From positions 341,675 through 405,674 of the forward strand of contig NZ_RXNW01000001.1 of assembly GCF_004283175.1 (NCBI RefSeq): DNA of 64,000 nt. Reading direction: 5' to 3'. The notes beneath the pieces are model-generated. The model made no database searches. It worked only from the letters and a program-made list of their open reading frames with translations, and had not been told where the DNA came from. The translations under genes and the position numbers were made by a program. This stretch comes from Legionella longbeachae. GTDB taxonomy: Bacteria; Pseudomonadota; Gammaproteobacteria; Legionellales; Legionellaceae. Position 1 is the stretch's first letter. Every line of letters starts with the position of its first letter. Positions 28,753 to 39,300 of this stretch are shown piece after piece.

Positions 28753-29271
28753 ATGCTGGGATTAGCAGTCTTAGATGATTTATCTTATGTACTGGATAGT
28801 AGTAATGATCTGCCTGATGATTTTTGTTTTTCTGGTGAGTTAAGACGATGTATTGTAACGTACAACAAAAGACCGGGCTTTTTTAAGCCATACCAAAATG
28901 CCAAAGAATTTGCTGATGGAGTAATTGCACCTGTTGTTTATCCACTGGGATTAGCCTTTTTAGGAACGATGGGGTCTCTTGTTACTGCCATTGCACCTTC
29001 TATTTGTGTAGGTAGTTTGCTTTTTGCAGTTGGTGCTGCTGCTTTTGGTGCCTCAGAAGTCAATGATAATGCCCTGGATGTTGCTGCGCTTTCATTATAT
29101 ATTACAGGTTATGCGCTTGTTTTAACTGCAGCAAGTTTTTTATTAGCAATTATTACCATTCCTTGTTCGTTAGCTTCTTTGGTTACGCATACTCTTTCTA
29201 CTGTAGGTTCACAGCTCATGGATTATATGGATGATAATATAACGACTGAAAATAAAAATGCGATTTTTTAA
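28753..29271 (+). CDS. Hydrophobic protein of unknown function
   Basis: 172 residues with hydrophobic stretches at ~58-95 (LGLAFLGTMGSLVTAIAP...) and ~108-150 (LSLYITGYALVLTAASF...), consistent with two to four membrane helices, flanked by polar ends. The ATG at 28753 follows GGGGG closely. I recognise no family. It precedes another unknown gene that shares the same GGGGG-ATT start context, so the two may form one unit. Membrane-inserting Dot/Icm effectors often look like this, but that is only a suggestion. Confidence 0.5.
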   Translation: MLGLAVLDDLSYVLDSSNDLPDDFCFSGELRRCIVTYNKRPGFFKPYQNAKEFADGVIAPVVYPLGLAFLGTMGSLVTAIAPSICVGSLLFAVGAAAFGASEVNDNALDVAALSLYITGYALVLTAASFLLAIITIPCSLASLVTHTLSTVGSQLMDYMDDNITTENKNAIF

Positions 29272-29341
29272 GGCTCAGTAAAATCAAAATATATCCATTG
29301 AGAATTAAATAATACAATAATTTTTGGTGCTTGGGGGGATT

Positions 29342-30205
29342 GTGCCGGCGTTTACCCGTTTATGTAAAAATGTCCACATTAGTGTAGCTCATAATACAGT
29401 GACTCTATATGTTCCCAAAACAGTACCTTGGTATTCGTTGTATCAGCAAATAATGCGATCACATTATTATGACTCCACTCAATCTGTACTAAAACCTATT
29501 TGGCCCTTACAGATATATAATCCATTTGATCCGCAAGATCCTTTTGTCAAAAGGTTATCGCCGGTGAAGCCAGTTCATCGTGATAATCCGGATCATGAAT
29601 ATTATCATGATGATGCATTAGACAAAGAAATTACGCATTTTCATATGAAGTTTACTAGAAATATTAGTGCCCAGGATTTCGAGGTGTTTTTAACTATTTT
29701 AGTTGAAAAAGATATAATTGATAGAAATGAAAAAGAAGCTTGCTTCATTGCGTATATCCATGCAAGCCAGGATACAGTAGCGAAATTTTATGATGAGTTG
29801 GCTGTGGTTCAGCTAAAGGCACTTGCATTGAGTGAAAAAGCTAAAACCAATCCCAAAATGTATCAGAAAGCTGCAGAGGCGGCTGGAGAGCTCTATGATA
29901 CTCTAAAGAATGAAGCAAGGACTTACTTCAACAACAAAAATGTAAGAAGTTATGAATTATTTCGTACTAATTGCAAAAATGCCATAAAAAAAGCATCGAT
30001 TGAACTCAAAAATCATCGTGGTTGGGGTGATGTACTACTTAATGTTACTGCAGCTATTCTTGGGTTGGGGGTTTTTTATGCTGTTGCTCTAGGGATTAAC
30101 TATGCGTGGACCCATGGAGAGCATTTGTTTTTCCATTGTGATACGGATTCTATCAGAAAAATTAAAAAGCTCGATGAAGCTCAATCTGCGCTCTTGAGGA
30201 TTTAA
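29342..30205 (+). CDS. Unknown protein with C-terminal membrane helix
   Basis: About 287 residues from GTG 29342 (GGGGGG just upstream); TTG 29324 would add six residues. The first ~90 residues are polar and proline-rich, the middle (~105-225) is charged and helical with Ala/Lys/Glu-rich segments, and one strong hydrophobic helix lies near the C-terminus (VTAAILGLGVFYAVALGINY), followed by a short charged tail. There is no signal peptide and no family I recognise. A C-terminal anchor after a helical body would fit a membrane-targeted effector; this is inference from composition alone. Confidence 0.5.
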   Translation: MPAFTRLCKNVHISVAHNTVTLYVPKTVPWYSLYQQIMRSHYYDSTQSVLKPIWPLQIYNPFDPQDPFVKRLSPVKPVHRDNPDHEYYHDDALDKEITHFHMKFTRNISAQDFEVFLTILVEKDIIDRNEKEACFIAYIHASQDTVAKFYDELAVVQLKALALSEKAKTNPKMYQKAAEAAGELYDTLKNEARTYFNNKNVRSYELFRTNCKNAIKKASIELKNHRGWGDVLLNVTAAILGLGVFYAVALGINYAWTHGEHLFFHCDTDSIRKIKKLDEAQSALLRI

Positions 30206-30377
30206 CACGTGCATTTTTGTGTATTGAATTTTCGATGTGTGGATTTTGCGAATCAGATGACAATATATTTTTTGTTTAAACTACTACGGCATGTCAACAC
30301 GCCCTTAAATTGAATCAGGATGTATTTTCGAGTACTATTCTGTTTCCTTTATAATCTCACGAATTTTATTTAAAGTT

Positions 30378-30800
30378 ATGTCTAAAGCTAAAATTCTTGT
30401 TGTTTGGTCAAATTATTACGAAGAGCTCGCTGAAAAACAATTAGCGAGTTGTTTAGAGTTGTTAAAATCATCTGAATATGAGTATCAAATTGAAACAGTA
30501 AATGCCGGAACTTATGAAATTCCAGCGGTTATCCAATATTTTCATACTCATAATCCATTTGATGGTTACATTCCCTTAAGCTTATTACTCAAAGGCAAAA
30601 CGGATCATTATGAGTTCATTTGGGAGCATGTTAAAGAATGCTTTATTGAATTTGCTATGAAGGGTTTAATGATTGGTAATGGTATTATTTCTGCTCCTAG
30701 CATCGAGTTATTGCGTGAGCGTGTTGAAAATGGTGAGAGAGTGAGAGAAGCGTTCCAAGCAGTTTTGTATCTCACGCAACTTACAAAGAATAAATCATAA
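30378..30800 (+). CDS. Lumazine-synthase-like protein, copy 1
   Basis: 140 residues with the fold signature of 6,7-dimethyl-8-ribityllumazine synthase (RibH): an N-terminal KILVVWSNYYEELAEKQL strand/helix, AGTYEIPAVIQ (the GAxEIP substrate loop), the LLLKGKTDHYEFI segment containing the catalytic-type His, and GNGIISAPS (usual GNGILT/GVLTT). A RibH enzyme joins an aminouracil and a butanone phosphate in riboflavin synthesis. Divergence at the usual phosphate-binding loop makes normal activity uncertain. It is followed after 3 bases by a second copy. Confidence 0.72.
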   Translation: MSKAKILVVWSNYYEELAEKQLASCLELLKSSEYEYQIETVNAGTYEIPAVIQYFHTHNPFDGYIPLSLLLKGKTDHYEFIWEHVKECFIEFAMKGLMIGNGIISAPSIELLRERVENGERVREAFQAVLYLTQLTKNKS

Positions 30801-30803
30801 TCA

Positions 30804-31232
30804 ATGGCAAAAATTTTAATCATTTCATCTTGCATCCATAAAGAATTAGCGGCTCTGCAACTTTCCAACTGCATTGAGCTCGTTAAAGATTCTAATTATG
30901 AGTATCAAATTGAGTCTTTACAAGCTGGAACTTATGAGATTCCTTTCGTTATTAATACGTTTCAGAAAAAAAATCCATTCGATGGCTATATTGCTTTAGG
31001 GCTGGTTTTGAATTCAAATAGAGATCACTATAATTATATTATGTCTCATATTAATACTTGTTTTACCCAATTTGCATTAAATGATGTTGTTGTAGGCAAC
31101 GGAATTATTTCAGGTTTCGATTTGGATGATTTATCTGACAAAGTAAAGAGTTCCAATCCTTGTTTTTCAGCTTATACATCAGCATTTAATGCGGTGGATT
31201 ATTTAATCCAATTAAGAAATCGGATTTTGTAA
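30804..31232 (+). CDS. Lumazine-synthase-like protein, copy 2
   Basis: 142 residues, clearly paralogous to the previous gene (shared YEYQIE, AGTYEIP, NPFDGYI, DHYxxI, GNGIIS). The catalytic-type His is retained in NSNRDHYNYI, but the C-terminal helix has changed, and the ER...R arrangement of copy 1 (GERVREAF) is replaced by a cysteine-containing segment. The two may form a mixed oligomer, or one may be a regulatory or inactive subunit. No other riboflavin gene lies in the window. Confidence 0.7.
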   Translation: MAKILIISSCIHKELAALQLSNCIELVKDSNYEYQIESLQAGTYEIPFVINTFQKKNPFDGYIALGLVLNSNRDHYNYIMSHINTCFTQFALNDVVVGNGIISGFDLDDLSDKVKSSNPCFSAYTSAFNAVDYLIQLRNRIL

Positions 31233-31249
31233 AATAAAGGAACCTAGTC

Positions 31250-32014
31250 ATGTTTCAATGGTTAAAAGCATGGCGGCAAAAAAAAATTATTCAATGCTCT
31301 CATATCGCTGAAGCGGAGTGGAATGATGCATTTCAGCATTTATCGCTACTTCAACGCCTGAACAAAAAGGAAAAAATAAAGCTTAAGCAGTTGGCAATTT
31401 TATTTCTTCACTACAAATCATTAGAAGGGGGCAATAATTTTCAGGTCACTACAGCAATGCAGGTAAGTATCGCATTACAGGCTTGTCTTTTGATTTTAAA
31501 TCTTGGGTTAGATTGGTATGATGATTGGGTTTCCGTAATAATATATCCCGAGGCTTATTCCCGGCAAAATAGGGTGATTGATGAGTTCGGTATCGAGCAT
31601 CTAGGAAATGCTCATTTAAGTGGTGAATCATGGCAGCGTGGTCCAGTCGTACTATCATGGAATGATGTACTGCAGCATGGCGGGGCTGATGGGCGCAATG
31701 TAGTAATCCATGAGTTCGCACACAAATTAGATATGCAAAACGGCAGGGCAAATGGATTCCCTCCGCTCCATAAAGGTATGTCCGCTTTGCAGTGGGCTAC
31801 TGGATTTAATGATGCTTATAATGATTTTATCAATCGCATACAACAAAATGATCCTATCCCTATTAACCATTATGCTTCTACATCTCCTGCTGAGTTTTTT
31901 GCAGTTTTAAGCGAGTTGTTTTTCGAAAGACCTGAAATTATCAGGCTTTATTATGCCGAGGTTTTTCAGTTGATGGTTCAATTTTACCGCCAAGATCCAC
32001 TAATAACCAAATAA
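31250..32014 (+). CDS. mtfA: MtfA-family zinc peptidase (M90)
   Basis: 254 residues ending near the usual family length (~265). The zinc motif HEFAHKLD is at residues 154-161 (His154, Glu155, His158), followed by the MQNGRANG segment and a downstream Glu in TSPAEFFAVLSELFFE as third ligand. E. coli MtfA binds and inactivates the repressor Mlc and has aminopeptidase activity. An AGGAA ribosome site precedes the ATG at 31250. It sits downstream of the lumazine-synthase-like pair, 17 bases away, possibly co-transcribed. Confidence 0.87.
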   Translation: MFQWLKAWRQKKIIQCSHIAEAEWNDAFQHLSLLQRLNKKEKIKLKQLAILFLHYKSLEGGNNFQVTTAMQVSIALQACLLILNLGLDWYDDWVSVIIYPEAYSRQNRVIDEFGIEHLGNAHLSGESWQRGPVVLSWNDVLQHGGADGRNVVIHEFAHKLDMQNGRANGFPPLHKGMSALQWATGFNDAYNDFINRIQQNDPIPINHYASTSPAEFFAVLSELFFERPEIIRLYYAEVFQLMVQFYRQDPLITK

Positions 32015-32017
32015 ATT

Positions 32018-32410
32018 TCACCATTTAAAATTATATTTAGTGTCTCTGGAGCCCCATCCATCAATAACACGTACATCTAGTTGTTTATCTGAAATTAGAT
32101 TGAATTGAATGCGTGAGCCCCAGTAGGGATTGTAAAAATTAAAATCATGTTGGATTTGTGCAGTTTTAATCGAGCAATAAAGAACTCGTGGTTCAGGAGC
32201 TCCAAGTCCATCACCATAGCCTAAATCCAATTGTGTTGATCCTTCAGTATTTCCCCCTGATGTTACTGCGCCAAGACCATTACATGTAATCATAGCAAAT
32301 TGAGAATGTTGGTTTTTTAATATTAAACAGCTTCTATAATGGGAGCAAGGTTTAGCAAAACCTATACTTGTAATTAAAATTAAGCTAATAAAAGTATAAA
32401 ATTTCAACAT
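32018..32410 (-). CDS. Small exported protein, unknown function
   Basis: 130 residues from the ATG at 32410, which starts a good signal peptide (MLKFYTFISLILITSIGFA, cleavage before KPCS). An ATG at 32449 would add 13 residues ahead of it. The mature protein has four cysteines and Gly-rich turns (LGYGDGLGAPEP, DGWGSRD) and looks beta-rich. No family is recognised. It is convergent with mtfA with a 3-base gap. Confidence 0.55.
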   Translation of the reverse strand: MLKFYTFISLILITSIGFAKPCSHYRSCLILKNQHSQFAMITCNGLGAVTSGGNTEGSTQLDLGYGDGLGAPEPRVLYCSIKTAQIQHDFNFYNPYWGSRIQFNLISDKQLDVRVIDGWGSRDTKYNFKW

Positions 32411-32485
32411 TATTCTAACTGATTTATGAGACAGCATTATTTCTATCATGGCAATTAAGTTTTTGTCAACAGACCCCGTTGACTA

Positions 32486-33205
32486 TTAGAAATAACGCGA
32501 GTAAATGCTTGAGTAAGTACCATCTTTTGCCATAGCATCCAATGCACTATTGATTCTAGCGAGAAGAGCCTCTTGATTGGGGTTAGCTATAATGCCATAA
32601 CCCATACCGAATGGTATCGGTTTGCCAACCAGCTTAAAATTGTCTGGGTTAGTGTGTACCCAATAGGATGCACCAATAAAATCAAACATAATTAAATCAA
32701 TATCATGATCGGCTAAATCTCTTAACATATTTTGCTGATTATTATAGCTGATCACTTTTATGTTATCATACTTTTGCTCAAGAATGGATTTGAACACTGT
32801 TCCAGCTTCAATACCGATGCGTTTTCCTGTATTGATGTTAGTGATATCTATATTAGAATCAATAGTTGTTAATAATTGGGCTTGAGTTTGTAAATAAGGG
32901 AGGCTAAATGAATAATATGCAAGTCGTTCTTGAGTAATAAAAAAACCATCTATACCTAAATCAATTTTTCCTGTTGCTACTGCTTTCATAATTTCTTCAA
33001 AGGTCATAGGCTCATAGACACACGTAGCTTTAATTCGATGACAAATTTCATTGAGGAGATCAATTTCAAATCCTGTAAATACATTATTTTTAGTTGCGCG
33101 CATTTCCATGGGGGGGTTGAATGTTGATGTCCCAATAATGAGTTTGTCTGCAAATAGGCTTGTGCTCATTAGAGTATATAGAAGCAAAGTTATTAGTATC
33201 TTCAT
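32486..33205 (-). CDS. Periplasmic solute-binding protein, amino-acid type (SBP_bac_3)
   Basis: 239 residues: signal peptide MKILITLLLYTLMSTSLFA, then the family-3 binding fold with FTGFEIDLLNEICHRI, the KIDLGIDGFFITQERLAYYSFS motif and the GIEAGTVFK hinge segment. The length fits arginine/glutamine-type binding proteins of ABC importers. No permease or ATPase gene is nearby, so it is an orphan component or works with a distant transporter. Confidence 0.82.
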   Translation of the reverse strand: MKILITLLLYTLMSTSLFADKLIIGTSTFNPPMEMRATKNNVFTGFEIDLLNEICHRIKATCVYEPMTFEEIMKAVATGKIDLGIDGFFITQERLAYYSFSLPYLQTQAQLLTTIDSNIDITNINTGKRIGIEAGTVFKSILEQKYDNIKVISYNNQQNMLRDLADHDIDLIMFDFIGASYWVHTNPDNFKLVGKPIPFGMGYGIIANPNQEALLARINSALDAMAKDGTYSSIYSRYF

Positions 33206-33397
33206 AAAAGAACCCCCTTGTATTTTATCTTGAAAAGGTCGCTCCTCTTAAATTTTCCTTGATTTCTATCAAATAAAATTAACTCATTAACAGAGAAGTA
33301 TCACATCATCCTTTTCTTATGATCAGTTTATGCCACGAGAAATGATACTGCAAATATCATAGGGTATTTGCAATCATATCATCATGACCTAGCCAAA

Positions 33398-36300
33398 TTA
33401 TACTGAATAACTTAAAGAAGATACTTGATGATTTTCTTCGTATATTCGATTAGTTTTGTTAGCAAGCATGTTTTGTAGTGGTATATTTTTAGGAATGAGT
33501 TCTTCTTCATGGGTTAAACGTGCTTCATATTTTAAGAGCTCACTGATTTTGAAAAAGCGTTGTGTTTGATAAAGCGATTTTTGGTGTTCCGTATTTTCTA
33601 ATGCTCTGATAGTGGGCTCTGTAGTTTGTAACTCTTGTTGTATCTTTGCAATTTGTTGTTTACATTCCTCTTGAATTGAGGACATCAGTTCATGTTTTGT
33701 TTGCTGTAAGTGAATTTTTATAAACCCCCTTCTTTTCTCATCAAGCAATTGATTATGTTTTCGTAATTCCTCGATACACTCAATTTCTTCATTTTGAGTG
33801 GCTTGTATGAGCTGGTCATATTTTGCGATTAATTGATTAAAGTAAATAATTTTTCCTTGATGATAAACAACTTGACTCATTAATGAGGCACTTTCTATAT
33901 AGCCGCAATCAGGCTGTTGTCTACGTTCTTGCGCTGCTTTAATTCTACTTCCTGTTTCAAATATTTCGTTTTCTTGTTTGTGGATTAACTCCTCAATATT
34001 GTGTATTTTACTGCGAATATCTTCAATATTCTTGCTAATTCTTGATTGCTCATTAATCAAAGCAATAAAAAATTCATCCAGGTTGGTATTTAGCATCAAT
34101 TTTAGTTGACCAAGATCGACTGGGTTTTTGGTCCAATCCCATTGGCTCATTTCATCAGTCTGGGTGAGTCTTTTTTGAATGAATTCTGGAAGTTCTGATC
34201 GATCAATATTGCTGCTATTCCAATCTTCAGCTTCAAGTGCTTTTAATCTAAGTAACTTCTCAAATTCTGCACGTTTTCGCATAGGAAGAACTTCAATTGC
34301 ACGTTTATCAGATAAGTTAAGAAGCTCTTCTTTATTTTCTTCAAGTATTATCTGTAGTTTTTTGAGTTCATTGCGTTCATTTTCTATTCGGGATAAGAAG
34401 GCTGATTGATATCCGGTAAACCCTCCTTTTAATGGTGCATCTGCCACTTGTATTTCTATATAGGACTGAATTCCATCAGTACCATTTTGAATGCGAATTT
34501 GCTCAGGATTGACATGCAATAAATGCGCAAATTGAGTCTTTTTTTGGACAAATAAATTGGTCAGAGAGTCTTGGTGTAATCCATCAGTTTTATTTAATTC
34601 ATTAATTGAAACAAGAAGATTCTTTTTCAATGCTTTAAGTTGATTTGAATAAGGCTTGTATGCTTCATAAGTACTAAACCGTTCTGTGGCTTCATAGAGT
34701 TCTTGTACTATATGGCATGGATTATTCTGACTTTGATAACTTATTTTAAGTAATGTTTCTTTTAGATGATTCCAAATGGGATCATAAGTTTCGAAGAAGT
34801 ATGGTGATGTACTTGCCAAATAATGACGAAATGTGCTGATGTGGTGTTCAGAAATCACTTTATCATGACAGTTTTTGCGGAATTCAAGATCACAATGTAG
34901 TGGATGAGTTAATGAGTCTATTGCATTCAAGGCATCATTAATCACATTGCGAGGGGACGAGTGGCCTACTGAAAAGAGGTACTTATTTTTTAGAGTTGCG
35001 TGCTGTTTCTTAAGCTCAATATAGAGAGCCTGAATTTTATCTTTGTCCTGGCATGAGGCTCTTACATTCTCGGCTAGCTCATAAAGAGTCGAGGCAGCTT
35101 CCTTGGCTACAGTACGTTCAAATAAGGCATGAAACGGTTCGGGCTGTTCTTTTACCCAGTTGAATTCCGCACAAAGACGTTGAGCCAGTTGTTTCATTAT
35201 TTCTTCGTTATAATTTATTTGGAGATTTTTTAAATGCATATCTGTAGGTAAACCTGAATTTTGATATAAAGTGCAAAAATTAAGGACCAATCCTTGAATT
35301 TTAAATTGTTCAACTAATGGAAACTGACAGGTTGCTTTGCAGTGATGGAGCATTAATGACTTCATTTGAAGCAGCAAATCTTGTACTTTATTGCGATCCG
35401 CTTTCATCAATTTCTTTTGATAGAACTGGATAATGCTTTCAGTCAGTTCTTCCTTTTCCTCGTTGTATAAAAATTTGTTTTTTTTCTCAATTACTTTATT
35501 AATCATATTGGTGATTATTTCAGGTATAAATGAGGCGTTTTGTGAGTAAGTTGGGAAAAATTTTTCTATTGCTTCGGGACAAACAGCGCAGAACTCTCCA
35601 ATCAGTCTGGGTAGGATCTGTTTGCTTTGAGCAAGCACCAAGTCTGTTTTCACTTGGCCAATCGGTTTCGTGTAATCAAGCACGGCTCCAGCTTTATCAG
35701 CAATAATTGTTTCCAGATTTTGTTGTATTAATGCCTTGCTTGCTTCTGTAAATGGTTTGGATTTTTGCAGTAATTGAGTTTGTAAATTCAATTCTTGAGC
35801 GAAGTCTAATTGTTTTAAATATTTTAGTCTTAGACTTTGTTCGTTAGTCATATGTGTTGCTTTTTCTGCTTTAGCCGCCCATTTTTCTTCGCGAGCAGTT
35901 TCCCAAAGTTTACATGCAATGTTTTTAAATTGGTTAATGCTTGTAGCGAGAGTACTCTCGGAGGTACTCGTTTCCTGAGAACGGGTTAGCTCCCCTAAAA
36001 GTGCTTCACGCCACTGATAAAATTCAAATTGTATCCTAGGGTCGTCTGGGTAAAGTTCAAATAATAATCCTTCCCAGGCTTCAATTTGTTGCATCAATAT
36101 ATGTTGTGCTTCATCAATTGCCTGCGTGTATAGACCATCGATAGTCGCTTGTGATTTGATTTTATTTCTTAGTAGTTCAACAGCACGTTCATTAATGCGT
36201 TGGCGTCTCCAGGGAAAAACATAATAAAAAAATTGGGTTAATAAATCTTTTGGTGGTTTAACTTGGTATATAGGCAGCCATTCGCCTGGCTTACCATTTC

Positions 36301-39300
36301 GTGCGGCACGTCCAGCAATTTGAGTGGTCATTCTTTCGGTATCGGGATAGGTTTGAATGACAAATAAGCCTTTAGGATGATCTCCTGTATTTATATCGAT
36401 CCCTTTTGCAAGCATCGCAGTACCCACTGTAATGGTATTGACTTGTCCTGCTTGTTTAATGATGCGATCCAGTTCACTAGTATTTTCTTTTCCGGTGATA
36501 ATTTGAATTTTAAAGCCTTGATCTTTATAGGCTTTTAAACTGGTACCAAGTGCTTGCGCCTCATCAAAGTCCTCACTAATAACAAGAATAGGTTGTGTTT
36601 GAGTGAGGCTCCAATTTTCAATAGCGCTTTTAGTTTGCGTAATTAATGCTTCACGCTCCGCATAAGTTTGAATTTCAGTATCAGGATTGATTTCCATTGT
36701 TGGTTTAGTAATAGGACATTTAATTTTGTCCAGAGTTTTATGCATCGCTTGAATGGTTTCTTCACGATTTAAAGTAAAAACAGGTTTATGATTGATACGT
36801 CTATCACCAGCGTAGGGGGCAACACTAATTGCTTGTGTACCGATTGCGGTAGCCAGGCTTTCTAATTCACGTTTATCCCCTGGTGTTGCAGAAATACCAA
36901 GTAGGCGCCCATTCGTATTTTGGTAAAATTTGATTAAACCTCGGGCAGATTGGTTGGCTAGTACTGAAGGAACTGGATCAATAACAAAATATTGAGCCTG
37001 CTCTTTTCTTTCAGCTTTCAAACGAGCTTGTAATGCTTGCTGTACTGCTTCTGTGAAAATAGAGCCTGCTTTAGGAGTACTACGTACTAGGGGTACACAA
37101 ATAATTTTTTTTGTTGCTTCGTGTCCTGAATCATCTTTTTCTTTAAGGGGTTGAATAATATAATGTTTGTTTTCTACAAGGGTTGCTGCAATACAACTTG
37201 CATGAATCCATTGTTTTAGGTGAGTATTGCTTGAGGCCATCAAATAATTTTGCTTTTCGACACTACCCCTAAATTGTTCATTGATTTCCTTATTTAAAAA
37301 TAAACGAAACTGTTCCAAATCTTCTTCTTCATCCCAAACCTTGCCTTGTGCTGGATCGGTATTGCGAAATGTAGCTAGATTGATAAATTGATAGGCAAGA
37401 GGATAAATCCATTCCGCAGGATTGTTATCTAAGTTTTCATTTTCTGCAACTAATTTATATAGGGTTACTTGGTCTAAAAGGGCATCATCACATTCATCGA
37501 GAACAACGTGGATCGGCCCATTTGTTTCAAGAAATTTTTCCTTTTTAGATTCTTTTGTAGACAAGCGGAAAAAAGCCATATCTTCAACTGTAGAACAGTT
37601 GATTCCATTATGTTTATAAATTTCAGGGGGGCTGTCACGTTGAATAAGTGCTGTGTCAATTTCTAAAAATTTGAAAAATGGTTCGCAATTATTTTCGAAA
37701 TCACGAATTAACAGTTGTGGGTTAGCTGTGCACTGATCAACGGTTCCACCTTGGATCCATTGTAGGACTGAGAGCATGGGGGTATTGATGCTTTTTCCTT
37801 CCCCAGTTTTAATACGCATTAATAAATTGGAGGATGGATCATTTAGAGCAAGTAAAAGAATAAGCATTTGTGTTGTGTTTGGGAACAATCCTGTGGTGCG
37901 AAAATAAATTTCTCTAAGATAGGCTAAAAGTTCTAAATAGGTGATTTCGACTTGCTCAGGATCAATTGATTTTGAACGTAGCTGTGTAAGTAATGTTTTT
38001 GCTCGCTCTTTTAAATCCTGTCGTGAACTTACAGTTAATTTTTTTAGAGTTTTAAAATCATTAGGATTTAATGGATCGGTATAGCCTAAAGTTTCGATAA
38101 AAGTTAATTGCTTTGCAAGTTTCAATTGCATTGATTGAGGTAAATCTATTTCATGAAGTAAATCGTGCAAGCTTATTAACGCTTCTTTTACCCTATCAGT
38201 TGCAAATTGTTTGCTTAGATCTCTTTGTTCTCCTGTTTTGGCAAAGGGATTCGTATCAAAGCTCAAACAATAGGCGCGAAGTTTCTCCGAGTCATGGGCA
38301 AGTAATGCAGAATTTAAGCTTTGAGTATTAGGGTAGGGTGGGGTTGCAAATAATTTTAAGACTTGATCAATATCTTCTGACGAGCGTCGTCCTAAACCTT
38401 TAGTGACTTCCAGTAGAGCGAATAAGTTGACTGTATAGTCTTTTTTGCTTTGGGCAAGACCGGTTAAAATTGTTGCAATTTTTGCTCTATTTTCTGCGTT
38501 GATTTGAGTAAATTGTTGGAGAATAAGGGGATAGGCATTGAGATCTTGCTCGCGATTTTCTGGTGAAAATCGGTCTAATAAAGCAATACAAAGTTCTGCT
38601 GGACCTTGCTTATGAGTTAGGAATAATTGAGTTTGCTGTACTAGACTCTGTACGAGCTCTGGAGCAGTTGCTCCTGAAAGCTCTGTCAAAATATGAATTA
38701 TTTTTTTTATAATTAAAGACTTAATGTGCTCCGGAAGATTCGATTTTTTTAATTCATTTAATGCAGCTAAAGGGAAAGGGCTGGTGCTTTTTAAATTATG
38801 AGCCATGCTCATTTTAAAGAACATAACTTGAGCTTCATGATCGAGATCATTTAACTCGAAGAGCTCAACTAAACCATGAATTCCTCGTTCAATGGCCGCA
38901 CTGTCTGCATCAGGATTTTCTTCTAGAGCTTGTGTTGTTAATTTTAAATAGAGATCTAGATTTTCGATCTCTTCTTGAATTAACTTAGTAATCAAAATTT
39001 GTTTTTGAGTATAATTTAAGCGGCTTAAAGCCCCTGTATTTAACTGCTTATAGATTTTATTGAATTGCTCAGGTAACCGTTCATGAATATCAATAAGCAA
39101 ATTGAGATAATTGGCAATGGATTCAATTTTGTTTTTATATTCTTGTAAGGATTGATCAGAGGGTGCATTTTCTACAAGCAAGGTTGCTTCATTAAGAATA
39201 CTGTTTTCAAACTCGGGATCTTGGGTATTGAGTTGTTGAAGTGTTTTCTTTAATGCGGGTAATACTTTCTTCTGAATAAGTTCTTCTTTAAAAAAGAATG

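Noticed and set aside
33349-33372. Stem TGCAAATA/TATTTGCA beyond the giant gene's stop
   Set aside because: No T-run on the relevant strand and AT-rich; it may be chance in this composition, so it is not called a terminator.
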